A DNA stretch of 34,808 nucleotides from Xanthomonas arboricola. GTDB taxonomy: Bacteria; Pseudomonadota; Gammaproteobacteria; Xanthomonadales; Xanthomonadaceae. The position numbers and the translations under genes are program-made. The notes beneath the pieces were generated by a model, which was not told the origin of the DNA, did not search any database, and worked only from the letters and a program-made list of their open reading frames with translations. Positions 9,220 through 18,588 of the stretch are shown here, piece by piece. The stretch's first letter is position 1. Each line of letters opens with the position of its first letter. The stretch lies in NCBI RefSeq assembly GCF_003353015.1, contig NZ_QREM01000009.1, positions 143,319-178,126 of the forward strand, in the 5' to 3' direction.

Positions 9220-10545
9220 ATGGCATCGGTGATCAGCACTTCCGGCTCCGGTCTGGACATCCCCACCGTGGTGTCCACCCTGGTCTCCCGGCAGAAAGAC
9301 CCCGAGCAGGCGCGCATCAACAAGGCCGGGACCGCCGCGACGACACAGTTGTCGGCAATCAGCCAGATCAAGAGCAGCATGACCACGCTCAAGTCTGCGC
9401 TGGACAAGGTCATCAGCAGCGCCGACACCAACGCCTACAAGGCGACGGTGCCGACCGATGCCGGCTTCACCGCCACCACCACCAACTCGGCCGCGCCGGG
9501 CAACTACTCGGTGGAAGTGGTCTCGCTGGCCAATGCGCAGAAGCTCGCCTCCGGCGCGTTCGCCGCCGATGCCACCGTCGGCAGCGGCACGCTGACGATC
9601 GGGTACGGCGATAAAAGCATCACCGTGGACATCAGCGGCACCGACAAGCTCACCGACATCGCCGCGGCCATCAACAAGGCCGCCGGCGGCAAGGGCGTCA
9701 CCGCCAGCGTGGTGACCGCCAACGATGGCCAGCACCTGGTGTTCAATGCGGTCGACTCCGGGATCAAGGGCGCCCTGACCGTCAGTGCCAGCGACCCCAG
9801 CCTGAGCAGCCTCACCTATGGCCCCGGCGTCAGCGGCGGCCTGAACCAGTCCGTGGCCGCGACCGATGCGCTGGTGCGCGTGGACGGCTTCGAACGCACC
9901 TCAAGTTCCAACACCATCACCGACATCGTGCCGGGCGTGGTGCTCAACCTCACCAAGGCCGCCGCCGGGACCAAGGTCACGCTGGGCGTCGCGGCCGACA
10001 CCAGCGGCCTGAAGGCCAATCTGACTGCCTACGCCGCCGCCTACAACACCGCCAATACCCTGCTGGCCAAGAGCAGCTCCTACGACGCCACCACCAGGAC
10101 GGCCGCGGCGTTGACCGGCGACTCGCTGGTGCGCGGCCTGCAGCAGCAGCTGCGCGGCCAGGTCAGCGGCAACCTCACCGAACTCAAGGCGCTGGGCCTG
10201 AACATCGACAAGGACGGCGTGATGAGCTTCGACGGCGGCAAGTTCGACACCGCCGTCGCCGCCGATGGCGGCGCCGCTGCCGAGGTGTTCGGCAAAGACA
10301 GCAAGTACGGCTCGGCCATGACCAAGCTGCTCGACAGCAACGTCAACGTCACCACCGGCACCCTGACCCTGCGCTCGGACAGCCTGAACAAGCAGATCAA
10401 GGGCTACGAGTCGGAACTCGACGACCTCGACGCGCGCATGACCAAGCTCAGCGATCGCTACACCGCGCAGTTCACCGCGATGGAAACCATGATCAGCAAG
10501 CTGCAGGGCAGCACCAGTTCGCTCAGCAGCCTGCTGACCCGCTGA
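9220..10545 (+). CDS. fliD: Filament cap protein FliD (HAP2)
   Basis: FliD sits at the tip of the filament and folds incoming flagellin. The 441-residue product has the family N-terminus ISTSGSGLDIPTVVSTLV and a C-terminal coiled-coil region rich in Leu, Lys and Asp (LNKQIKGYESELDDLDARM). The frame is open back to 9073, but that part overlaps both promoters and the leader hairpin; GAGGA at 9208-9212 fixes the ATG at 9220. In plant pathogens FliD can also affect adhesion. fliS follows after 150 bases with its own promoter-like site. Confidence 0.96.
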   Translation: MASVISTSGSGLDIPTVVSTLVSRQKDPEQARINKAGTAATTQLSAISQIKSSMTTLKSALDKVISSADTNAYKATVPTDAGFTATTTNSAAPGNYSVEVVSLANAQKLASGAFAADATVGSGTLTIGYGDKSITVDISGTDKLTDIAAAINKAAGGKGVTASVVTANDGQHLVFNAVDSGIKGALTVSASDPSLSSLTYGPGVSGGLNQSVAATDALVRVDGFERTSSSNTITDIVPGVVLNLTKAAAGTKVTLGVAADTSGLKANLTAYAAAYNTANTLLAKSSSYDATTRTAAALTGDSLVRGLQQQLRGQVSGNLTELKALGLNIDKDGVMSFDGGKFDTAVAADGGAAAEVFGKDSKYGSAMTKLLDSNVNVTTGTLTLRSDSLNKQIKGYESELDDLDARMTKLSDRYTAQFTAMETMISKLQGSTSSLSSLLTR

Positions 10546-10563
10546 TTTCCGTGATGACGATCC

Positions 10564-10591
10564 TCAAGTCCCGCAATGGTCTTGCCGATAC
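10564..10591 (+). promoter_or_regulatory. Probable sigma-28 promoter of the fliS operon
   Basis: TCAAG (10564-10568) and GCCGATAC (10584-10591) match the FliA -35 and -10 elements. The -10 element is identical to that of fliD, but the spacing is 16 rather than 15 bases. The site lies just after the fliD stop and would give a leader of about 100 nt containing an imperfect hairpin at 10643-10662. Confidence 0.5.
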
Positions 10592-10695
10592 AAGAAGGGC
10601 CTATCGTGATATCGGCCTTGCCTTCCGGCAGGAGCGTCGTCGCCCGAGCGCAGCGCTCCGGGATCCGCGAAGGTCAGCCCATTGAGGAGTCATCC

Positions 10696-11109
10696 ATGTA
10701 CGGTTCCAATCGTCAGTATGCCGAGCAATACCGCAAGGTCGGCGTGTCCACCAGCGTGACCGAAGCCGACCCGCACAAGCTGGTGTCGCTGCTGTTTGCC
10801 GGCGCCTGCCAGCGCATCCGTCTGGCCCAGGCCTGCCTGGCGCAGGGCGACCAGGCGCGCAAGGGCAAGGCCATCGGCGAAGCCTGCGCGATCGTCGGTC
10901 ACTTGAACGGCTCACTCGATCACGAAGCCGGTGGCGAGATCGCTGGTAACCTGTCGGCGCTCTACGACTACGTGATGCAGCGGCTGACTGCCGCCAACCT
11001 GCACAACGACGAAACTGCGTTGACCGAAGCGCTGGACCTGCTCAGCGAAATCGATTCGGCGTGGAACTCCATCCCCCTCGAACAACGCGGCCTCGCTGCC
11101 GTTTCGTGA
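10696..11109 (+). CDS. fliS: Flagellin export chaperone FliS
   Basis: FliS binds the C-terminal helix of newly made flagellin and keeps it unfolded for export. The 137-residue product has the family pattern: MYGSNRQYAEQYRKVGVST at the start, then the helix DPHKLVSLLFAGACQRI, and a helical C-terminus. The frame is open from 10576, but GAGGAG at 10684-10689 marks the ATG at 10696. It heads a tightly packed unit with the FliT-position gene and the PilZ-like gene. Confidence 0.95.
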   Translation: MYGSNRQYAEQYRKVGVSTSVTEADPHKLVSLLFAGACQRIRLAQACLAQGDQARKGKAIGEACAIVGHLNGSLDHEAGGEIAGNLSALYDYVMQRLTAANLHNDETALTEALDLLSEIDSAWNSIPLEQRGLAAVS

Positions 11110-11117
11110 GTTACACC

Positions 11118-11411
11118 ATGCATAGCGCGCAAAGCCTTCAAGCCGAAATCGCCGATATCCGCCTGGCCATGGCGCAGGAGGAATTCGAGGTGATGCCGTT
11201 CATGCTGGACGCCCACGATCTGCATCTGCGCGAGTACGCGCAGCACGTGGACCTGAGCCAGGACCGCGAAGCGCTGCAGACGCTGCAGGCCATGCAGCAG
11301 GATCTGATGCGGATGATGCTCGAGCGCCGACGCAAGCTGCTGGACCTGATCCGCGCGCAGCGCACGTCCTCCTCGGCCAGCCGCGCCTACGCACGGGTCG
11401 GACGGATCTGA
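11118..11411 (+). CDS. fliT: FliT-position flagellar chaperone candidate
   Basis: This is a 97-residue, nearly all-helical, charged protein with no clear motif. Its place directly after fliS, its size and its helical content fit FliT, the FliD chaperone and regulator, but FliT-like proteins diverge so much that sequence alone does not prove it. The ATG at 11118 is chosen because the in-frame upstream part overlaps the end of fliS. The start lies 8 bases after the fliS stop, and the stop shares a base with the next gene (TGATG), so all three are translated together. Confidence 0.6.
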   Translation: MHSAQSLQAEIADIRLAMAQEEFEVMPFMLDAHDLHLREYAQHVDLSQDREALQTLQAMQQDLMRMMLERRRKLLDLIRAQRTSSSASRAYARVGRI

Positions 11412-11977
11412 TGTCCGCGCCCGGCACGCTCGCGGCATCGGCCGATGCCGCGCTGTTCGCCGACACGCTCAGCTGCGAAGTGCGTCTTCCGGCCGGCTTC
11501 CGCGCCGGTGGCGACGCCGGCCCGCACAGCGCCGCGGAAAGCCTGCTGCGCAGCCTGGGCCAGGTGGAAGACCTGCGCAGCGAAGACACCGGCGAAGACC
11601 GCGGCGAGCTGCCGCTGCTGGTGCAACGCATGGACGCCAAGCTCGACCTGATGCTGGCGCTGATCGGCCGCCTGGTACAGCAGGGCGACACCGGGTTGAT
11701 CCAGGCAAACGTGCACTGGTCGGTGCGTGGAATCCGCCTGAGCTGCGCAAGCGACCACCCGCCGGGGACGCCGGGGAGCGTTTGCCTGCAACCTTCCGAC
11801 TGGCTTCCTGAACTTGTACAGCTTCCTGCCGAGGTCCTGGCAAGCGCAAGCGAGGGCCACGATCATTGGCTATGGCTGCGGTTTGCGCCGCTTTCGCCAG
11901 GCTTGCAGGACGCGCTGGAACGTCATCTGTTCCGTCTGCACCGCCGCCAGATCGCCGACGCCCGCCGCCAGCGCTGA
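11411..11977 (+). CDS. PilZ-like protein, candidate c-di-GMP-type regulator
   Basis: The 188-residue protein has an acidic N-terminus, a helix with heptad-like leucines at about residues 68-92 (PLLVQRMDAKLDLMLALIG), then a beta-rich part with WSVRGIRLSC (about 103-112), reminiscent of the xSxxGI turn of PilZ domains, and a basic C-terminal helix. The long helices recall the tetrameric atypical PilZ proteins of xanthomonads (the XC_6012 type), which lack the usual RxxxR and DxSxxG c-di-GMP motifs; neither is seen in the expected place here. It overlaps the FliT-position gene by one base. The family assignment is inference. Confidence 0.52.
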   Translation: MSAPGTLAASADAALFADTLSCEVRLPAGFRAGGDAGPHSAAESLLRSLGQVEDLRSEDTGEDRGELPLLVQRMDAKLDLMLALIGRLVQQGDTGLIQANVHWSVRGIRLSCASDHPPGTPGSVCLQPSDWLPELVQLPAEVLASASEGHDHWLWLRFAPLSPGLQDALERHLFRLHRRQIADARRQR

Positions 11978-12046
11978 TACCACCTGTTGGCGCGGGGCGC
12001 CGGGTCGGCTAAGGTGCCCTTTACTGAAAAAGGTCTCTTCTGCGCC

Positions 12047-12679
12047 GTGCGAGTCATCATCGTCGACGATCACACCCTTGTCCGTGCCGGCTTGTCCCGG
12101 CTGCTGCAAACCTTCGCCGGCATCGATGTCGTGGGCGAGGCCAGCAATGCACAGCAAGCCCTGGACATGACATCCCTGCACCGGCCTGATCTGGTGTTGA
12201 TGGACCTGTCCCTGCCCGGCCGCAGCGGCCTGGATGCCATGACCGATGTGCTGCGCGCCGCGCCGCGCACCCATGTGGTGATGATGTCGATGCATGACGA
12301 CCCGGTGCACGTGCGCGATGCACTCGATCGCGGCGCGGTCGGCTTCGTGGTCAAGGATGCCGCGCCGCTGGAGCTGGAGCTGGCATTGCGTGCAGCGGCA
12401 GCCGGCCAGGTGTTCCTGAGCCCGCAGATTTCGTCCAAGATGATCGCGCCGATGCTGGGCCGCGAAAAACCGGTCGGTATTGCCGCCCTGTCGCCGCGCC
12501 AGCGCGAGATCCTGCGCGAGATCGGCCGCGGCCAGAGCAACAAGGAAATCGCCGCCGATCTCGGCATCAGCGTCAAGACCGTGGAGACCCATCGCGCGCG
12601 CATGATGGAATCGCTCGGCTGCCGGCGTGCCAACGATCTGGTGTTGCTGGCGGCCAAGCACCACAACGAGCTGGTCTGA
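12047..12679 (+). CDS. NarL/LuxR-type response regulator
   Basis: This is a two-component response regulator with an N-terminal receiver and a C-terminal LuxR-type DNA-binding domain. The frame is open to 11987, but the receiver begins at the GTG at 12047 (MRVIIVDDHTLVRAG), giving 210 residues. The acidic pair is Asp-7/Asp-8, the phosphorylated residue should be Asp-53 in VLMDLSLPG, and the conserved lysine is in VVKDAA. The helix-turn-helix lies at about 147-205 (LSPRQREILREI, then SVKTVETHRARMM). No kinase is encoded nearby. Its position between chaperone genes and rpoN2 suggests flagellar control, but the target is unknown. Confidence 0.85.
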   Translation: MRVIIVDDHTLVRAGLSRLLQTFAGIDVVGEASNAQQALDMTSLHRPDLVLMDLSLPGRSGLDAMTDVLRAAPRTHVVMMSMHDDPVHVRDALDRGAVGFVVKDAAPLELELALRAAAAGQVFLSPQISSKMIAPMLGREKPVGIAALSPRQREILREIGRGQSNKEIAADLGISVKTVETHRARMMESLGCRRANDLVLLAAKHHNELV

Positions 12680-12694
12680 GGCCGGCGGCTGGAC

Positions 12695-12714
12695 GGTGGC
12701 CGCAAACGGCCGCC
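12695..12714 (+). terminator. Hairpin after the response regulator
   Basis: GGTGGCCG, loop CAAA, CGGCCGCC form an 8-bp stem with one G:U pair, 16 bases after the stop. It has no T-tract. The rest of the 223-base gap to rpoN2 holds another perfect hairpin (GAATCGC/GCGATTC, 12805-12823); I see no clear promoter there. Confidence 0.45.
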
Positions 12715-12902
12715 AGCAATCGAAACAGTGACGGGATTCCGGCAGGCACGCTCAAGCCTGCATGGAACGTCAGGAGATTCCCCACGTCCTGTCAGGAAAA
12801 TCATGAATCGCCTCGCGCGATTCCCTGATTAGAAACCCGTCGCCTTGTCCTGCAAGATGCGTTCCATCGCTGCCACGTGCGGCGCCTTCCGGAAGCGCTT
12901 CG

Positions 12903-14303
12903 ATGAAGACGACCATTTCCGCCCAGCTTGGCCAGCAACTGCACCTGACCCCGCAGTTGCTGCAGTCGATCCGTCTGTTGCAACTGGACGGCATGCAGCT
13001 GGAACTGGAAATCCGTCGCGCGCTGGAAACCAATCCGCTGCTGGAACTGGAGGAGCTGGCCGACAACGACACCGCCGCGAGCAGCGACGATGGCGCTTCC
13101 GACGTCGCGGCCTTCGACGAACTGCCGGAAAGCACGATGTGGGACGTGCAGAACAGCAGCTGGAACGACGGCGACGACGATCGGATGCAGCGCGTGGCAG
13201 CCGGCGACTCCACCGACCCGCATGTGCGCATCCTGCGCGAGCTGGCGCTGGACCTGGACGAGGCCGCATTGGGGGCCGCCGCGTTCTGGCTGGAGCAGAC
13301 CGACGACGCCGGCTACCTGACCGAAGCCCTGGCGACGCTGCAGCAGCTCGGCGCGACCCGTCTTGGTATGACCGTGCAGGCAGTGGAAGCGATCCGTCAG
13401 CGCCTGCTGCACGGCGACCCGGCCGGCCTGGCCGCCTGCGACCTGCGCGAGTGCCTGCAGGCCCAGCTGAGCGCCCTGCCCGGCCGCGTGCCGGCACGTC
13501 ATCTGGCCGCGCGCATCCTTGCCGGCGACCTGGACCTGCTGGCCAGCCACGACTATCCGCTGCTGGCGCGCGCGCACGATGCCGAAGTGGACGATGCACG
13601 CGAAGCGGTGCGGCTGATCCTGTCGCTGCAACCGCGCCCCGGCGATGACCTGCTGCAGGAAAGCAACGCCAGCGTGATCCCGGACGTGCTCGCCTGGCAT
13701 GCCGACGGCAGCTGGCGGGTGGCGTTGAACCCGGCCACCACGCATCGGGTGAACATCAACCCCGTGCACGAGCGTGCACTGGCCGAGGCCGGCGACGCCG
13801 CCCAGCCGCTGCGCGACATGCTGCAGGAAGCGCGCTGGCTGACCCGCGGCCTGTCGATGCGCTACGAGACCCTGCTGCGTGCCACGCGCGCCATCGTCGA
13901 ACGCCAGGCCACGTTCCTGGTACGCGGCGAGGAAGCGATGGCGCCGCTGACGCTGAAAGAGATCGCCGATGAGATCGGCATGCACGAATCGACGATTTCG
14001 CGCATTACCACCGGCAAATACATCCAGACCCCGCGCGGCACCTTCGAGCTCAAGCACTTCTTTGCGGTACGCCTGGAAGGCGCCAGCGTCTCCGGCCAGG
14101 CGGTCAAGGCGATGGTGCGCCGACTGATCGAAAGCGAGCCGGCCGGCCGGCCGCTGGCCGACGAAGCCATCGCCGGGCTGTTGTCGCGCCAGGGCGTTAA
14201 CATTGCCCGTCGCACTGTGGCCAAGTACCGCGAACAACTCGACATCGCCCCGGCACGCGAGCGCCGCCGCACCAACAAACCGCCGCTTGCCCGGGCAGGA
14301 TAA
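12903..14303 (+). CDS. rpoN2: RNA polymerase sigma-54 factor RpoN2
   Basis: This sigma-54 factor reads the flagellar -24/-12 promoters. The 466-residue product has the Gln/Leu-rich activator-interacting region I (LGQQLHLTPQLLQSIRLLQL, residues about 9-28), an acidic region II, a core-binding region, the helix-turn-helix (LKEIADEIGMHESTISRI) and a C-terminal RpoN box ARRTVAKYRE at 435-444. Xanthomonads have two rpoN genes; the copy beside fleQ is rpoN2, the flagellar one. GGAAG at 12891-12895 precedes the ATG. vemR starts 8 bases after the stop, so they form one unit. Confidence 0.96.
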   Translation: MKTTISAQLGQQLHLTPQLLQSIRLLQLDGMQLELEIRRALETNPLLELEELADNDTAASSDDGASDVAAFDELPESTMWDVQNSSWNDGDDDRMQRVAAGDSTDPHVRILRELALDLDEAALGAAAFWLEQTDDAGYLTEALATLQQLGATRLGMTVQAVEAIRQRLLHGDPAGLAACDLRECLQAQLSALPGRVPARHLAARILAGDLDLLASHDYPLLARAHDAEVDDAREAVRLILSLQPRPGDDLLQESNASVIPDVLAWHADGSWRVALNPATTHRVNINPVHERALAEAGDAAQPLRDMLQEARWLTRGLSMRYETLLRATRAIVERQATFLVRGEEAMAPLTLKEIADEIGMHESTISRITTGKYIQTPRGTFELKHFFAVRLEGASVSGQAVKAMVRRLIESEPAGRPLADEAIAGLLSRQGVNIARRTVAKYREQLDIAPARERRRTNKPPLARAG

Positions 14304-14311
14304 GGATTACT

Positions 14312-14687
14312 ATGAGCAAACTCACCGTGCTGCTGGTCGACGACCACGAGGGCTTCATCAACGCTGCGATGCGTCATTTTCGCAAAGTGGAGTGGCTCGA
14401 TATCGTGGGCAGTGCCGCCAATGGACTGGAAGCGATCGAGCGCTCTGAGTCGCTGCGCCCCAATGTCGTGCTGATGGACCTGGCCATGCCGGAGATGGGT
14501 GGGCTGCAGGCCACGCGTCTGATCAAGACGCAGGACGATCCGCCGTATATTGTCATCGCGAGCCATTTCGACGATGCAGAGCATCGTGAACATGCTCTTC
14601 GCGCGGGTGCTGACAATTTTGTCAGCAAGCTGTCCTATATCCAGGAAGTCATGCCAATCCTGGAGGGCCTGACGGAAGGAGCCAGGA

Positions 14688-14695
<8 letters not shown>
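14312..14695 (+). CDS. vemR: Stand-alone response regulator VemR
   Basis: This 127-residue protein is a single receiver domain with no output domain. Asp-10/Asp-11 form the acidic pair, Asp-56 in VLMDLAMPEMGG is the phosphorylation site, and the lysine is in VSKLSY. The position between rpoN2 and fleQ and residues D11 and D56 match VemR of X. campestris, reported to affect virulence, exopolysaccharide and motility with both aspartates needed. It has a strong AAGGA site (14302-14306), and its last 8 bases overlap fleQ. Codon use is visibly less GC-rich than in its neighbours. It is likely to act by protein contact, perhaps with FleQ. Confidence 0.9.
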
Positions 14696-16172
<1,477 letters not shown>

Positions 16173-16185
16173 GCCAAGCGCCGGA

Positions 16186-16205
16186 CCGGCGCGGTGTTGC
16201 GCCGG
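16186..16205 (+). terminator. Hairpin between fleQ and the glycan cassette
   Basis: CCGGCGC (16186-16192), loop GGTGTT, GCGCCGG (16199-16205) form a perfect 7-bp stem 13 bases after the fleQ stop. No T-tract follows, so termination is only probable. It marks the left edge of the glycan cassette. Confidence 0.5.
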
Positions 16206-16226
16206 CACCACGACTCTGCCGTGGTT

Positions 16227-16243
16227 CTGGCGTGCTCCTTGCA
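16227..16243 (+). promoter_or_regulatory. Sigma-54 promoter of the glycan cassette
   Basis: CTGGCGTG-CTCC-TTGCA has the invariant GG (16229-16230) and GC (16241-16242) 10 bases apart and a perfect -12 element. The predicted start near 16254 lies only about 11 bases before the first ATG of the aminotransferase gene. The cassette would therefore be switched on with the FleQ/RpoN2 flagellar genes. Confidence 0.8.
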
Positions 16244-16265
16244 TAAGGTGTAAAGCCGCCGGCAC

Positions 16266-17570
16266 ATGCCGGTCCAGCCCGAGACTGCCGTGTACCGAGC
16301 GCCCACCGATAGTCCCATGCCAACCAATGCGCCCGCGTCGGTTGCGACCGCCGGCTTGCCGCAGGCGGCGATCGCCACGTCTACTGCAGCTGGCCTGCCT
16401 CAGCATCCGTCGGCTGGGAATGGGACCGTCCAACCGGTGCAACCAGACTGCGATCCGCAGGCCCACTGCGACCCGATCTTTGTCACCCAGCCCTACCTTC
16501 CGCCGCTGCAGGAGTTCATGCAGTACCTGGAAGGCATCTGGGAGCGCAAGGTGCTGACCAACAACGGCCCCTGCCATCAGGAACTGGAACGTCGCCTGGG
16601 CGAATACCTGGGGCTGGAGCACATTTCGCTGTTCGCCAATGGCACCCTTGCATTGATGACTGCGATGCAGGCGCTGGACCTTGCCGGCGAAGTCATCACT
16701 ACGCCGTATAGCTTCGTGGCGACCTCGCACGCGCTGCTCTGGAACCGGCTGCGGCCGGTGTTCGTGGATATTGACCCTGGCACGCTGAACTTGCAGCCGG
16801 CCTGCATCGAGGCGGCGATCACCCGGCACACCACGGCGATCCTGCCAACGCACTGCTATGGCCATCCCTGCGACGTGGCTGCGATCCAGGCCATCGCCGA
16901 TCGCCACGGGCTGAAGGTGATCTACGACGCTGCACATGCCTTCGGCGTGGCCGACGCCGGCGGTAGCATCCTGCGTCACGGCGACCTGTCGGTGCTCAGC
17001 TTTCATGCCACCAAGGTCTTCAATACCTTCGAGGGTGGCGCCATCGTCAGTCCGGACGCGGAAACCAAACAGCGCATCGACCGTCTCAAGAACTTTGGCA
17101 TCGTCGACGAGACGACGGTGGTGGAGCCGGGGATCAACGGGAAGATGTCGGAGATCAATGCCGCCTTCGGCCTGCTCCAGCTCAAGCACGTCGACTCGGT
17201 GCTTGCCGAGCGTGGCCGCATCGACGACTTCTACCGGCAGCGCCTGGCGCAGGTTGGCGGCATAGCCTGCCTCACCGGCACCGCCGAACGCCACAACGCG
17301 GCCTACTTCCCGATACTGGTCAGGCCAGATTATCCAATCAGTCGCGATGCCCTGCACGCCCTGTTCAAGTGCAAGAACATCCATACCCGTCGCTACTTCC
17401 ACCCGCCGATCAGCAGCTTCCCGATGTATAGCGCGTTGCCATCGGCCGCCCCTGCCGCGTTGCCCAACACCTACCGGGCCGCAGAGCAGGTCATCTGCCT
17501 GCCGATCTATCCCGGCCTACCTATCAGCGTCGCCGAGACGATTGTGGCGACCATTGCGGGTGCGCACTGA
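16266..17570 (+). CDS. DegT/DnrJ/EryC1/StrS-type sugar aminotransferase (VioA-like)
   Basis: The fold is that of PLP-dependent aminotransferases that turn nucleotide 4-keto-6-deoxy sugars into 4-amino sugars, as VioA does for viosamine. The lysine that holds PLP is Lys-250 in FHATKVFNTFEGGAI, and Asp-221 in YDAAHAFG contacts the cofactor. The first ~68 residues (Ala/Pro/Thr-rich) precede the family's normal start near DPIFVTQPYLPPLQEF, and no good ribosome site marks the ATG at 16266. An ATG at 16317 or a GTG at 16437 are alternatives. It is the first gene of the cassette; the next starts 3 bases after its stop. Confidence 0.85.
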   Translation: MPVQPETAVYRAPTDSPMPTNAPASVATAGLPQAAIATSTAAGLPQHPSAGNGTVQPVQPDCDPQAHCDPIFVTQPYLPPLQEFMQYLEGIWERKVLTNNGPCHQELERRLGEYLGLEHISLFANGTLALMTAMQALDLAGEVITTPYSFVATSHALLWNRLRPVFVDIDPGTLNLQPACIEAAITRHTTAILPTHCYGHPCDVAAIQAIADRHGLKVIYDAAHAFGVADAGGSILRHGDLSVLSFHATKVFNTFEGGAIVSPDAETKQRIDRLKNFGIVDETTVVEPGINGKMSEINAAFGLLQLKHVDSVLAERGRIDDFYRQRLAQVGGIACLTGTAERHNAAYFPILVRPDYPISRDALHALFKCKNIHTRRYFHPPISSFPMYSALPSAAPAALPNTYRAAEQVICLPIYPGLPISVAETIVATIAGAH

Positions 17571-17573
17571 TCA

Positions 17574-18578
17574 ATGAAAGACGGCATTCTGGTTACCTCG
17601 ATCGGTTCGATGTCCGCCGTCAGTGTGCTCGGCGCATTGCGTACCTGCACCAGCGCGCGGATCGTCGGCAGCGACATCCATCCAGGCAACTGGGTGGCCG
17701 CGTCGGCACTGGTCGACCATTTCGTCGCGCTGCCGCCTGGGCAGGCAGCCGACGCCTACGCCGATGCGCTATTGACAGTATGCCTGCGCGAGCAGATCGG
17801 CCTGGTCATGCCACTGACCGATCCGGAGGTGGATGTCCTGGTCACGCACAGGCTGCGCTTTGCCAGCCACGGCGTGATCGTCTGCACCGCCGAGGCCGAT
17901 GCGGTGGCGCTGGCACGTGACAAACTGGCACTGCACGCGCGTTTCGTCGACGATGTTCGGGTGGCCACGATTCCTTCGGTTCCACTCGACCAAACAGCCG
18001 ATCTGCCCGCGTTCCCGCTACTGGCCAAACCGCGCCGCGGGCGCAGCAGCCAGGGCCACCGCGTCCTGCACGACGCCGAGGATCTGGCCTCAGCGCGTCG
18101 ACGCCTGGACCCGGCCGACTACCTGCTTCAGCCCTACTACCCCGGCGCGGTATTCGTGGCCGATGTAGTGCGCGAGCAAGCCAGCGGTGCCGGGCGGTGC
18201 CTGTGCCGCGAAGAGCTGCTGCGCACCGCCAACGGCGCCGGCACCACCGTGCGTGTTGCTGCCATGCCGGAGCTGGAGGCGCTGGCCCTGCATGTCGCCG
18301 CGGTACTGGATCTGAATGGCTGCAGCAACATCGAGTTCCTGCGTCACGACGACCGCTACCTGCTGATGGACGTGAACCCACGCTTCTCTGCCGGCGTCGG
18401 CTTTTCGGTGCTGGCCGGATACGACATGCCCTCCGCCCACCTGGCCTGCTTCACGGGCCGGCCGTTGCCGCCGATGCCGTCGATAGCGCAGCCGCGCGTG
18501 TTTACCCGGCATGCGCACGAAGTCGAGCTTTGCGCCGATCGTATCTCGGCGCCCGTTTCCATTCACGCCCTTTCCTGA
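17574..18578 (+). CDS. ATP-grasp ligase of the carbamoyl-phosphate-synthase-like group
   Basis: The 334-residue protein has a Rossmann-like pre-ATP-grasp N-domain (about 1-105: ILVTSIGS, then RIVGSDIHPGNWVAASAL) followed by an ATP-grasp domain. ATP-binding residues include Lys-152 in LAKPRRGRSSQG; the metal-binding set is Glu-254 in SNIEF and Asp-266/Asn-268 in DVNPRF. Such enzymes join a carboxylate to an amine through an acyl phosphate. Beside a 4-aminosugar enzyme, it could acylate the new amine with an unknown acid. Three bases separate it from the aminotransferase gene. The substrate is not known. Confidence 0.78.
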   Translation: MKDGILVTSIGSMSAVSVLGALRTCTSARIVGSDIHPGNWVAASALVDHFVALPPGQAADAYADALLTVCLREQIGLVMPLTDPEVDVLVTHRLRFASHGVIVCTAEADAVALARDKLALHARFVDDVRVATIPSVPLDQTADLPAFPLLAKPRRGRSSQGHRVLHDAEDLASARRRLDPADYLLQPYYPGAVFVADVVREQASGAGRCLCREELLRTANGAGTTVRVAAMPELEALALHVAAVLDLNGCSNIEFLRHDDRYLLMDVNPRFSAGVGFSVLAGYDMPSAHLACFTGRPLPPMPSIAQPRVFTRHAHEVELCADRISAPVSIHALS

Positions 18579-18588
18579 GCGCCATCGC

